Assembly: GCA_934635515.1 (NCBI GenBank)
Contig: CAKTZK010000005.1
Span: 1 to 34,928 of the forward strand
Source: an uncultured Oscillospiraceae bacterium
GTDB lineage: Bacteria; Bacillota_A; Clostridia; Oscillospirales; Oscillospiraceae
Length of the DNA stretch: 34,928 nucleotides
Direction: 5' to 3'
The notes below the pieces were generated by a model. The model was not told where the DNA came from. It worked only from the letters and a program-made list of their open reading frames with translations, and did no database searches. Positions 25,701 to 32,264 of this stretch are shown here, in pieces. Within the stretch, counting starts at the first letter, position 1. The number at the start of each line of letters is the position of its first letter. The position numbers and the translations under genes were made by a program.

Positions 25701-26628
25701 GCAGGCCCTGGCTATAAGTCTTCTCCAGAGCGGCAGCGACAGTCGCATAGCTGCTGCACAGACTCACCGTATCGGCAGCCTCGCCGCCGGTATGCCACAT
25801 CTTGCGGACATCCATGCCATCCTGGGCATCGTTGGTCAACTCTTTCAGCTGATCGCCGACCCCTTCCTCGTTCAGCGTTGCATCCCAGCCGACATAAGCA
25901 TCACTGCCTTCCATCATCGGGAAGCCCTTGCCGGGTTCGCTGTCATCCACCATGTTCAGCCGGTCAAATACCGCCCAAACCGGGTTCATCGGCAGGGCTG
26001 CACTCGGCCTTATGTTTTCCATGGCGCTCTTGGTGCTGAACTTGATCTCGGTCTGCAAAATCTCATCCAGCTGATCGGCGCCGTTCTTCGCCGTGGCAGA
26101 GGTCGCCTTCGCCGCCTTCAGATTCTCAGCCGCGACAAGCAGCACATTCTGCGCCGCCTTTTCCACGGTGATGTACATCTCGTACTTCACCGCCACGCCG
26201 TAGGAGGTGCCGTCATAGCTAAAGCTGCCGCTGTAGCTGCCATCTTCGCCCTTGGTCAGGCCGAAGGACGCACCCTGGGCCTGGTCATTCACCATCAGCT
26301 GTGCCGACACAGGTACCCAAGTATACCCGTTGTTGGTATACGCCTTGGCCGTGACGGTCTTGCTCTCGGCGTCAATGCGCACCAGGCCGCCGCCGTTGTC
26401 TTTATCCGGCGCCGTATAGGTGTAGCTATCCTCGCTCAAAAGCCCCGCCGTCAGCAGGTCCTTTTCTTCGTCGGTCAGTTTGTCGGCGTAGTTTTCCGCC
26501 AGCAGCTGACCCAGGGTCTTTGTCGGCTCTGCCTGTGCCGTCGGTTCTGCCCAGGTAAAGGTCACCGTGGACAGCGCCATAACAATGGCCAGCAGCATCG
26601 CCATGCTCCGTTTCAATGCCGTCTTCAT
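19795..26628 (-). CDS. Giant secreted dockerin-containing surface protein (2277 residues)
   Basis: Start at 26628, with AGGAAGG seven bases upstream; an ATG at 26634 would overlap the RBS. A signal peptide (KRSMAMLLAIVMALSTVTF, then TWAEP) is followed by a unit beginning TLGQLLAENYAD, which is duplicated near residue 568 as NLGQLIGKNYAAD; both units continue with similar VRI/VRL, W(V/I)PV(S/T) and tail blocks. Later come two segments with YTVRFVDENGQ-type repeats, and DLNGHKL/NLDGHKF strands like those of beta-helical adhesins. The last 70 residues are a type I dockerin with two Ca loops: GDVNCNGETDAGDMVLMRRHF and ADTNLDGEVNAGDMVRNRRKF, split here by a linker. No C-terminal membrane helix or sortase motif, so retention is probably through the dockerin. 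Substrate is unknown. Confidence 0.92.
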   Translation of the reverse strand: MKTALKRSMAMLLAIVMALSTVTFTWAEPTAQAEPTKTLGQLLAENYADKLTDEEKDLLTAGLLSEDSYTYTAPDKDNGGGLVRIDAESKTVTAKAYTNNGYTWVPVSAQLMVNDQAQGASFGLTKGEDGSYSGSFSYDGTSYGVAVKYEMYITVEKAAQNVLLVAAENLKAAKATSATAKNGADQLDEILQTEIKFSTKSAMENIRPSAALPMNPVWAVFDRLNMVDDSEPGKGFPMMEGSDAYVGWDATLNEEGVGDQLKELTNDAQDGMDVRKMWHTGGEAADTVSLCSSYATVAAALEKTYSQGLLTQRAVQGMSSWTNNGTLSTTVSKLLAAMVADLKTGAEFDWSVVAGLVKDGADGTALDTKLDAITTLSGTTATKDKLLADTTTVTANMAQATVKVVVKADVIPTGATETTTMLVDSGDGSTVRLPAEAGQSAIADAIAANGFEARALNGWAAYDVNETNYTRTVTVDPAIGAAGLEDGKTYTYTISYTPKTFAITAEGCDDIAITSAAYGYTLTLPAHADKDLVWDYTVNGVAYDQGAKVRVVGDTTITRKAGKAWEQHNLGQLIGKNYAADDAAANAILGQNALLTGVVRLRTPSNDDALLTVAAVEGGYTVEAKTFNASTDGMQWIPTTAIPVVDGKDQAEVTFAGQADGTYLASIAESFDTVKVQYALQLDWKTLGLDAQETTAILNLPYTLAREAQDQLEALNKLAGQYDNLKQVSEKALSIKNFICGDDNMLETSKDAARAMLANCCDSENNLLLFAYVSAYKDLNDAARLAYYYQNSEAIRMQLAYLNEYLTIIKVDPGLESVLVSQGMGEYYEKIDKISSTLEDTQAKLVAPNAAINTGATNTALRSLADALISNADGVKEYAAVTEAPVLTTELSAAGIGKKSVTVNVIVESSDGTTQSTQTKTLTFSDDEGEKYVTIDAAKRAAIAAAVDELAANVDQKHYAAKSEANIPAEGAQLSGDLAVTAVYAPKTYTVRFVDENGQSVGETSFPYDHPSIVLPACGETGFRYDYSIGGNAVSATSGKYTFNMDATGDMAFDTLFANGSCTIVRTKMDTAREKLMASVEAVNKALATGEGMTTAIDGQEGCLRVAVIPYEVDGQLTLVVRLVPSTAMKPQSAVKGLAEELLDYNAIQMGENDQYFFNEGKFDLQAAVDAVLNSGVGMDTILNVINAEGDIEESSIEGGKLLWTADAKGGYAVDGGYVNDLDVMGGQLLSVDTKFDGTPVSVVFTLEDFDQSASTLQKVRSNVQTLKDKGIDATLDNGSVNVSVDSNLLYKALMGSALVLNRADVNNVTEDGWDLSEIVPTLYNSVIDPVMKDDRTSTTTFQNTLTKLGITKYDVTKYQRFFRVIKAILRDSSFSDTTGDATSLATQLTFDMTNLLGKISDKDLSDMVAQRLASKTLNGRVSLKLTHSEDYAAVVMHAQKSASGLVKFIPSSTDSSFTVTQSNTAIVLLDDSCKQITVNEGCNNVIIDLNGHKLGKVVSSENDRVIVINSYITKGGLDNPGNATDGSALAKQLYTVTRSTGENGENISVSLVPDASLWRDMAKSRRNVLALAAEAVSEVVMSYGNATKKVSVNINGTDTVLYDLQLNDFADMVDTASVAGTGNLLVGCLDLDGINALANDIIRKLSDFDGINAAIENKEDIISYTVTATGFGLKAEVTDSDYISVSTDDGQADVVNLSVDLDQSQQYTGAIDRIQGILTVLGDTLTVDESTMVELQKILVSGDSDDVNVSAEGAANVKASIDAKHNINYVIFPAMIVANSLPESDALRAELVAGIQDVVDGKGQDALKTAVEKVTSQQLFTALKALTAKPIFQAQANKLGLTIELDTETSALMNSFGDLIYAAGRVLNYAKINGNSGTLAGLKTDTYGEYNIKYVDKVLDITRSAKMLTGTAKATFNIDLMAALFTEDKDIVVKDHTGQYLYNGDDLAEALTFINNDTEGVTLVLNSKTQTLTGDVEVSVPLTVEGRTLNLDGHKFVLKSTDASVTMDGITADMVESGGEGWYVEVSGNKAYLVQYPVKANGEYYKDLDVALAILDGKGTLEILADVTLSKDVEVKGELTVTGAEKIDQAGFGFVLKNADSKLVSDAALNVTTDLSGYEVKQDGYTYTVALKTPMVVDKGYLKLDIRPEGINAAQMQTALRKILNKPNGTVTVEDGGLTSGGLVKNGAVVTVAADNELYRYTIIVMGDVNCNGETDAGDMVLMRRHFQGVRTLTGVALLAADTNLDGEVNAGDMVRNRRKFQDWAGYVSKVIKVDL

Positions 26629-26753
26629 TTCCATACCTTCCTTTTCTAACGTGCAAACATACCCCTTCGAGCAACCGTACCGCTGTGGCCGCCTGCCGTC
26701 TTTTTTCAGCGTCCGCACCTGCACATATTACCCTCATGATACTTATACTGCAG

Positions 26754-26782
26754 ATTATACAATACCATATTTTTCATTTCAA
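26754..26782 (-). promoter_or_regulatory. Promoter of the giant dockerin protein operon
   Basis: TTGAAA (26777-26782), a 17-base spacer and a perfect TATAAT (26754-26759) on the minus strand. The predicted start near 26747 gives a leader of about 120 bases. The remainder of the gap to the radC terminator (26783-26917) is AT-rich with T-rich and A-rich tracts and has no gene. Confidence 0.8.
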
Positions 26783-26917
26783 GCCCTTTTTCCCGTTTCA
26801 AATCGAAAAAAGTCATTTTTCCCGTCTTTTTTGTCGAAAATTTCCAGTCCGTCGGTCACACGGCGCATTTTTCTTCCGATGCGCTTTTCCCCCCGCTTCC
26901 TAACCGCCCTCCCGGGC

Positions 26918-26966
26918 AAAAAAATAAAGCCTCTGCCGCCCGGATCTCACAGACGCCAGAGGCTTT
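26918..26966 (-). terminator. Intrinsic terminator of radC
   Basis: A perfect 10-base stem (26926-26935 with 26957-26966, AAAGCCTCTG arms), 21-base loop, followed on the minus strand by ATTTTTTT. It lies 39 bases beyond the radC stop codon. Confidence 0.8.
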
Positions 26967-27005
26967 GCCCCTTTATTTTTCATATATTATCGCGCCCGGT
27001 CCTGT

Positions 27006-27677
27006 TCACAGCAGCAGTCCGCTGGCCGCCATAGACACATAGTCTTTGTCTGCCACAATGATGTGGTCCACCAAGCGGATATTCATGGTGTTCAGTGCAT
27101 CCCGTATCATCCGGGTGGTGGTGCAGTCCTCCTGGGACGGCAGCGCCACGCCGCTGGGATGGTTGTGGGCCAGCACAACGCCCACCGCTCCGGCCCGCAG
27201 GGCATACTCCACCACCTGGCGCACGCTCACCGCCGCCATGCTCACGTCTCCCTCCGCCAGGCACCGGGAGGAGAGGACCTTCCCCTTCCCGTCCAGGCAT
27301 ACCTGCCACAGCATCTCCCGCCGGCTGCCCGACAGCAGCCCCACGAAGTAGTCGCCGCATTTGTCCACCGAGTTGAGGATGCGCTCCGGGGTCTGCTGCA
27401 GGGACCTCTGCCAGATCTGCGGCACCAGCGCCAGCAAAAACGCCGCCTGTTCGCCCATGCCCGGCACCGCCTCCAGGTCCTCCACCGGCGCGGAAAATAT
27501 GCCCTGCAGCGAGCCGAACTGCTCCAGCAGCCTGTGGGCCAGCTCATTGGTGTCCCGCCGGGGAATGGCGTAGTACAGCAGCACCTCCAGCAGCTCATGG
27601 TCGGCAAAGCAGCGCGGCCCGTTTTCCAGCAGCTTCTTCCTCATTCTGCCTCTGTGTCCCTGGTGCATGCCGCTCAT
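27006..27677 (-). CDS. radC: RadC-family JAB-domain protein
   Basis: 223 residues, normal length for the family. The N-terminal part has a helix-hairpin-helix-like region (ADHELLEVLLYYAIPRRDTNELAHRLL, split by turns, and LEAVPGMGEQAA). The C-terminal JAB/JAMM domain contains the metal-binding HNHPSG and, ten residues on, Asp in PSQED, with VVLAH before it. GGGAGGG seven bases before the ATG supports the start. It has its own promoter (27714-27742) and terminator, so is monocistronic. RadC was first linked to DNA repair, but its true role is unsettled. Divergently transcribed from the hydrogenase operon. Confidence 0.95.
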   Translation of the reverse strand: MSGMHQGHRGRMRKKLLENGPRCFADHELLEVLLYYAIPRRDTNELAHRLLEQFGSLQGIFSAPVEDLEAVPGMGEQAAFLLALVPQIWQRSLQQTPERILNSVDKCGDYFVGLLSGSRREMLWQVCLDGKGKVLSSRCLAEGDVSMAAVSVRQVVEYALRAGAVGVVLAHNHPSGVALPSQEDCTTTRMIRDALNTMNIRLVDHIIVADKDYVSMAASGLLL

Positions 27678-27713
27678 GCTCTATCCCTCCCCGGCTGCAA
27701 AAATTTATAGTCT

Positions 27714-27742
27714 ACTATACCACAAAATGCCCGCCTGCTCAA
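27714..27742 (-). promoter_or_regulatory. radC promoter
   Basis: TTGAGC (27737-27742), 17-base spacer, then TATAGT (27714-27719), with TGG just before the -10 giving an extended -10 context. It is 37 bases from the radC ATG. Confidence 0.75.
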
Positions 27743-27867
27743 GGTCTGTCTCCCCTCTCGCCGTAAAAAATCATAGAAATCCGTCCCCGGCCCGTAAACC
27801 ATCGTTTTGCACAATTTCTCCCTTTCTTTTTCGTCGCGTCGACAGTATAAAAAGATTGTTAAAACTG

Positions 27868-27895
27868 TTGCAATCTCTCGATACTATGTTAAAAT
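27868..27895 (+). promoter_or_regulatory. Promoter of the hydrogenase operon
   Basis: TTGCAA (27868-27873), 16-base spacer, TAAAAT (27890-27895), with TGT before the -10 as an extended -10 element. The leader of about 65 bases contains a small hairpin (CGCAA/TTGCG around 27905-27918). A second possible -10 (TATAAA near 27846) lacks a good -35. Confidence 0.6.
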
Positions 27896-27967
27896 ATTCC
27901 TGTCACGCAACTTTTTGCGCGGCAGAGATGGAAAGATGACTTAATAAAGCAAGGAGAAAGGAAAAAC

Positions 27968-28456
27968 ATGAGCATGAACCAGCGACTTGCCCGGGTGAGC
28001 GAGATCATCGACTCCCATGGGGCACAGCCCAGCCAGCTGATTGCCATTTTGCAGGATACGCAAACGGCCTTCAACTACCTCAGCCCCGAGGACATGACCC
28101 TCATTGCTGACCGCCTGGGCATCAGCACGGCCAAGGTCTACAGCGTGGCCACCTTCTATGAAAATTTTTCCCTGGAGCCCAAAGGCAAGCACATCATCCG
28201 CGTGTGTGACGGCACCGCCTGTCACGTCCGCAAGTCCCAGCCCATTTACGACGCCATCCACGACTATATGCAGCTCACCGGCAAGCGCAAGACCGATGCC
28301 GACGGCCTCTTCACCCTGGAGACCGTGGCCTGTCTGGGTGCCTGCGGCCTGTCCCCGGTGCTGACCATCGACGGTGAGGTCCACGCCAAAATGACCCCGG
28401 ACTCCGCCCTGGCGCTGCTGGAGACCATTCGTAAAGAGGAGGGCCTTGCCAAATGA
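27968..28456 (+). CDS. hydC: HydC: NuoE-like [2Fe-2S] subunit of trimeric [FeFe] hydrogenase
   Basis: 162 residues, thioredoxin-like NuoE/HydC/HndA family. Four cluster ligands are visible: CDGTACH (about residues 80-85) and CLGACG (about 121-125). An N-terminal helical part precedes them, with YLSPEDM and STAKVYSVATFY, the latter typical of NuoE. It carries a [2Fe-2S] cluster that passes electrons between the flavin subunit and the rest of the complex. AAAGG and GGAG lie upstream of the ATG; ATG two codons later is an alternative start. The stop overlaps the start of hydB (ATGA), so translation is probably coupled. Cytosolic. Confidence 0.95.
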   Translation: MSMNQRLARVSEIIDSHGAQPSQLIAILQDTQTAFNYLSPEDMTLIADRLGISTAKVYSVATFYENFSLEPKGKHIIRVCDGTACHVRKSQPIYDAIHDYMQLTGKRKTDADGLFTLETVACLGACGLSPVLTIDGEVHAKMTPDSALALLETIRKEEGLAK

Positions 28457-30348
28457 GTATTTTGACCCGAGAGGGCTTCCACGCCCTGCAGGCCCAGGCC
28501 GCCGACGCTTTAGGGCGCAGCAAGTCCGCCCTTACGGTGCTTATCTGCGCCGGCACCGGCTGCATTGCCAGCGGCTCCATGAAGGTCTACGAAAATCTCC
28601 GCAACGAGTGCCAGGAGCGGGGCCTGAACATCTATGTGGGCCTCACTCACCACGGGGAGGAGGAAAAGAGCCTCCACATCAAAATGAGCGGCTGCCACGG
28701 CTTCTGCGAAATGGGCTGCCTGGTGCATATCGAGCCTCTGGGCGTTATGTACGTCCGCGTCAGGCCCGAGGACTGCCACGAGATCGTGGAGCGCACCCTT
28801 CTGGGCGGCGAGATCATCGAGCGCCTGACCTATCATCAAAACGGCATCTCCTATCCCCGCCAGGAGGACATTCCCTTCTATAAAAAGCAGCACCGGGTGG
28901 TCCTCAAGGGCTGCGGTGCCAGCGATGCCGAGGACCTGGAGGAGTACATCGCCAAGGACGGCTACCGCGCCTTTGAAAAGGCCCTGTTCGATATGTCCGG
29001 TGAGGAGATCTGCCGGGAAATTTCCGACTCCGGCCTCCGGGGCCGGGGCGGCGGCGGCTTCCCTGCCGGGCGCAAGTGGGAGAGCGTGCGCAAAAATGTC
29101 GCCGATGTGAAATACATCGTCTGCAACGGCGACGAGGGCGATCCCGGTGCGTTCATGGACCGCTCCATCATGGAGGGTAACCCCCACTCCGTCATCGAGG
29201 GCATGATGATCGCCGGCGTGGCCACCGGGGCCACCGAGGGCTATATCTATGTCCGTGCCGAGTATCCCCTGGCCGTGGAGCGCCTGCAGGTGGCCATTGA
29301 CAAGGCCACCCGTCTGGGCCTGCTGGGCGATAATATCCTGGACTCCGGCTTTAACTTCCACATGCACATCAACCGGGGTGCCGGCGCCTTTGTCTGCGGC
29401 GAGGGCAGCGCCCTTACCGCCTCTATCGAGGGCAACCGCGGCATGCCCCGCACCAAGCCCCCCCGCACCGTGGACCAGGGCCTGTGGGGCAAGCCCACGG
29501 TGCTGAACAATGTGGAGACCTTCGCCAATGTCCCCGGCATCATCAATAAGAGCGCCGCCTGGTACCGCTCCATCGGCACCGACGGCAGCCCCGGCACCAA
29601 GACCTTCGCCCTCACCGGCAACGTGGTGAACACCGGCCTTGTGGAGGTCCCCATGGGCGCCACCCTCCGGGAGATCATTTTCGACATCGGCGGCGGCATC
29701 CAGAACGGCAAAAAGTTCAAGGCCGTGCAGATCGGCGGCCCCGCCGGCGGCTGCCTCACCGAGGAGCACCTGGACCTGCCCCTGGACTTCGACTCTCTGA
29801 AGAAGGCCGGTGCCATCGTAGGCTCCGGTGGCCTGGTGGTCATGGACGAGGACACCTGCATGGTGGAGACCGCCCGCTTCTTCATGCACTTCACCCAGAA
29901 CGAGTCCTGCGGCAAGTGCGTTCCCTGCCGGGAGGGCACCAAGCGCATGCTGGAGATCCTGGACCGTATCGTTGCCAACGAGGGCTCCCCCGAGGACCTG
30001 GACCTGCTGGAGAGCCTGTCCGATACCATCTCCACCACCGCCCTGTGCGGCCTGGGCCAGAGCGCCTGCAAGCCGGTGCTCAGCACCCTGCGCTATTTCC
30101 GCAATGAATACCTGCACCACGTGGTGGACCATCACTGCCCCGTGTGCAACGGCCGCAAGCGCCGCCTGGAGATCAAGCCCGACCTCTGCAAGGGCTGCGG
30201 CAAGTGCGCCCGGAACTGCCCCATGGAGGCCATTTCCGGCCAGCCCCGCACGCCGTATGTCATCGACAATGAAAAGTGCATCCACTGCGGTGCCTGCTGG
30301 GGCGCCTGCCCCTTCGGGGCCATTGATGCCATCGAAGAGGAGGGTTAA
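28453..30348 (+). CDS. hydB: HydB: NuoF-like NADH- and FMN-binding subunit of [FeFe] hydrogenase
   Basis: 631 residues. An N-terminal thioredoxin-like [2Fe-2S] domain contains CAGTGC (about 32-37). The NuoF core follows: FMN/NADH-binding GLRGRGGGGFPAGRKW (about 194), GDEGDPGAFMDR (about 225), and NVETFANVP. The [4Fe-4S] site is ESCGKCVPCREG (about 482) with a later Cys. The C-terminus adds a two-cluster ferredoxin domain (CKGCGKCARNCP near 578 and CIHCGACWGACP near 609), which distinguishes bifurcating HydB from complex I NuoF. With HydA and HydC it couples NADH and ferredoxin oxidation to H2 formation, or the reverse. hydA begins three bases after its stop. Confidence 0.96.
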   Translation: MSILTREGFHALQAQAADALGRSKSALTVLICAGTGCIASGSMKVYENLRNECQERGLNIYVGLTHHGEEEKSLHIKMSGCHGFCEMGCLVHIEPLGVMYVRVRPEDCHEIVERTLLGGEIIERLTYHQNGISYPRQEDIPFYKKQHRVVLKGCGASDAEDLEEYIAKDGYRAFEKALFDMSGEEICREISDSGLRGRGGGGFPAGRKWESVRKNVADVKYIVCNGDEGDPGAFMDRSIMEGNPHSVIEGMMIAGVATGATEGYIYVRAEYPLAVERLQVAIDKATRLGLLGDNILDSGFNFHMHINRGAGAFVCGEGSALTASIEGNRGMPRTKPPRTVDQGLWGKPTVLNNVETFANVPGIINKSAAWYRSIGTDGSPGTKTFALTGNVVNTGLVEVPMGATLREIIFDIGGGIQNGKKFKAVQIGGPAGGCLTEEHLDLPLDFDSLKKAGAIVGSGGLVVMDEDTCMVETARFFMHFTQNESCGKCVPCREGTKRMLEILDRIVANEGSPEDLDLLESLSDTISTTALCGLGQSACKPVLSTLRYFRNEYLHHVVDHHCPVCNGRKRRLEIKPDLCKGCGKCARNCPMEAISGQPRTPYVIDNEKCIHCGACWGACPFGAIDAIEEEG

Positions 30349-30351
30349 GCC

Positions 30352-32055
30352 ATGGCAAAAGGAATTATGATCATCGACGGCGTCCGGGTCCCCTTTGACG
30401 GGGAGAAGAACGTCCTGGCCGTTGTGCGCAAGGCGGGCATCGACATCCCCACCTTCTGCTACTACTCCGACCTGAGCGTATACGGCGCGTGCCGTATGTG
30501 CATGGTGGAGGACACCAAAACCGGTAAGATCGAGGCCTCCTGCTCCATGGAGCCCCGGGACGGCATGTCCATCCGCACCAACACCGCGAAGCTCTTAAAG
30601 CACCGGCGCATGATATTGGAGCTGCTCCTGGCCTCCCACGACTGCAACTGTACCAACTGCGCCAAGAGCGGCAACTGCCGCCTGCAGGAGCTGGCCCAGC
30701 GCTTCGGCGTGCGCCATGTCCGCTTCCCGGACACCCGCCCCCGCTATGAGATGGACTACACCAGCCACGCCATCTTCCGCGACCCCAACAAGTGCATCCT
30801 CTGCGGCGACTGCGTCCGGGTCTGCGCCGAGAAGCAGGGCCAGGGCATCCTGGACTTTGCCGGCCGGGGCAGCGAGCTGCAGGTGATGCCCGCCTTCGAT
30901 AAAAAGCTCAGCGAGACCAAGTGCGTCAGCTGCGGCCAGTGCGCCGCCGTGTGTACCACCGGCGCCATCACCGTCAACGACCAGATCGGCACCGCCTGGA
31001 AGGCCATCCACGACCCCCAGAAGCGCGTTGTGGTGCAGATCGCCCCCGCCGTCCGGGTGGCCGTGGGCGAGGAGTTCGGCTACGCCCCCGGTGAGAATAT
31101 CCTGGACCGGGTGGTCTCCGCCCTGAAAATTATGGGCGTGGACGAGGTGTACGACACCAATTTCGCCGCCGATATCACCACCATCACCGAGGCGGAGGAG
31201 TTCCTCCAGCGCCTCAAAAACGGCGGTCCCTTCCCCATGTTCACCTCCTGCTGCCCCGCCTGGGTCAAGTATCTGGAGCTGAACGATCCCAAGTACCTCC
31301 GCAACATCTCCACCTGCAAGTCCCCCATGCAGATGTTCGCCTCCGTCCTGCGGGAGAAGTACGCCGCCAAGGACGCCTCCGACGGCCGCACCACCTATCA
31401 GATCGCCATCATGCCCTGCACGGCCAAGAAGATGGAGGCCGCCCGGGAGGAGTTCACCCACGACGGCCGCCCGGATGTGGACCTGGTGCTCACCACCCGG
31501 GAGCTGGTGGATATGATCCGGGAGACGGGCATCCACCTGAACGAGCTGGAGCTGGAGTCCCCGGACCTGCCCTTCGGTCTCGGGTCCGGCGCGGCGGTCA
31601 TTTATGGTGTCACCGGCGGCGTAGCGGAGTCCGTAGTGCGCCACTGCCTGCCCGACAAGAGCAAAAATGCCCTGCGCCAGGTGCGCGTGTCCGGCATCCG
31701 GGGCGACGATCCCATCCGGGAGGTCACCTACGATGTAGACGGCACCGAGATCAACATCGCCGTGGTCAACGGCCTCATCCACGCCAAGGAGCTTATCGCT
31801 GACATCGAAGCGGGCAAGCGGTCTTACCATTTGGTAGAGGTCATGAGCTGCCAGGGCGGCTGCGTAGGCGGTGCCGGACAGCCCTACGGCCTCACCGCCG
31901 CCAAGCGGGAGCGCGGCAACGGTCTCTATGCCGCCGATGCCTCCGCCCTCTTCAAGCGCGCCGAGAAAAATCCCGTGGTCACCGCCATGCTCTCGGGCTT
32001 CGGCCCCCAGTGGTGCCACGACCACCTCCATGTCCACTACGACGATCATAAGTGA
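30352..32055 (+). CDS. hydA: HydA: [FeFe] hydrogenase catalytic subunit
   Basis: 567 residues. Domains in order: [2Fe-2S] ferredoxin-like domain with GACRMC (about 45), His/Cys-ligated [4Fe-4S] site HDCNCTNC...NC (about 96), two [4Fe-4S] motifs CILCGDCVRVC (about 147) and CVSCGQCAAVC (about 190), then the H-cluster domain. All three H-cluster signatures are intact: TSCCPAW (about 297), MPCTAKKME (about 352) and VMSCQGGCVGGAGQP (about 495-510). The domain order and the hydCBA layout fit the trimeric group A3 enzymes. GAGGAGGG inside the hydB end is the RBS. Maturation genes hydE, hydF and hydG are not in this window. Terminator at 32084-32119. Confidence 0.97.
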   Translation: MAKGIMIIDGVRVPFDGEKNVLAVVRKAGIDIPTFCYYSDLSVYGACRMCMVEDTKTGKIEASCSMEPRDGMSIRTNTAKLLKHRRMILELLLASHDCNCTNCAKSGNCRLQELAQRFGVRHVRFPDTRPRYEMDYTSHAIFRDPNKCILCGDCVRVCAEKQGQGILDFAGRGSELQVMPAFDKKLSETKCVSCGQCAAVCTTGAITVNDQIGTAWKAIHDPQKRVVVQIAPAVRVAVGEEFGYAPGENILDRVVSALKIMGVDEVYDTNFAADITTITEAEEFLQRLKNGGPFPMFTSCCPAWVKYLELNDPKYLRNISTCKSPMQMFASVLREKYAAKDASDGRTTYQIAIMPCTAKKMEAAREEFTHDGRPDVDLVLTTRELVDMIRETGIHLNELELESPDLPFGLGSGAAVIYGVTGGVAESVVRHCLPDKSKNALRQVRVSGIRGDDPIREVTYDVDGTEINIAVVNGLIHAKELIADIEAGKRSYHLVEVMSCQGGCVGGAGQPYGLTAAKRERGNGLYAADASALFKRAEKNPVVTAMLSGFGPQWCHDHLHVHYDDHK

Positions 32056-32083
32056 TCCCATCGGAAACAGAGCTGCTCTTCAT

Positions 32084-32119
32084 AAAGGCAAGGACGGGTC
32101 TCCCCCCGCCCTTGCCTTT
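32084..32119 (+). terminator. Intrinsic terminator of the hydrogenase operon
   Basis: A 10-base perfect stem (32084-32093 with 32110-32119, AAAGGCAAGG arms), with more pairing inside (GGG/CCC) and a TTTT tail. It starts 29 bases after the hydA stop. Confidence 0.8.
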
Positions 32120-32189
32120 TGTCATCCTCTCCCATTTTCCCGCTCCGTTTCATAAGTCCAACTTATTCCTGAAATAAAAAATAAATGCT

Positions 32190-32218
32190 TTACTTATAGT
32201 CGAATCTATATTATACTA
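32190..32218 (+). promoter_or_regulatory. Promoter of the CofE-like gene
   Basis: TTTACT (32190-32195), 17-base spacer, TATACT (32213-32218). Predicted start is about 40 bases before the ATG at 32265; AAAGGAG at 32249-32255 is the RBS. Confidence 0.75.
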
Positions 32219-32264
32219 TGCCTGTTTGATAAATGTATTTCAAATTCCAAAGGAGTGTATTGAT

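Noticed and set aside
18820..26649. A 2609-codon open frame on the plus strand, opposite the giant dockerin protein
   Set aside because: It has no RBS or signal peptide, its composition is His/Gly/Val-rich in the manner of a GC-rich antisense frame, and the minus frame has signal peptide, repeats and dockerin.
28510..32061. Long minus-strand frames opposite hydB and hydA
   Set aside because: The plus-strand genes have complete cluster-binding motifs; the antisense frames are Ala/Gly/His-rich without any domain.
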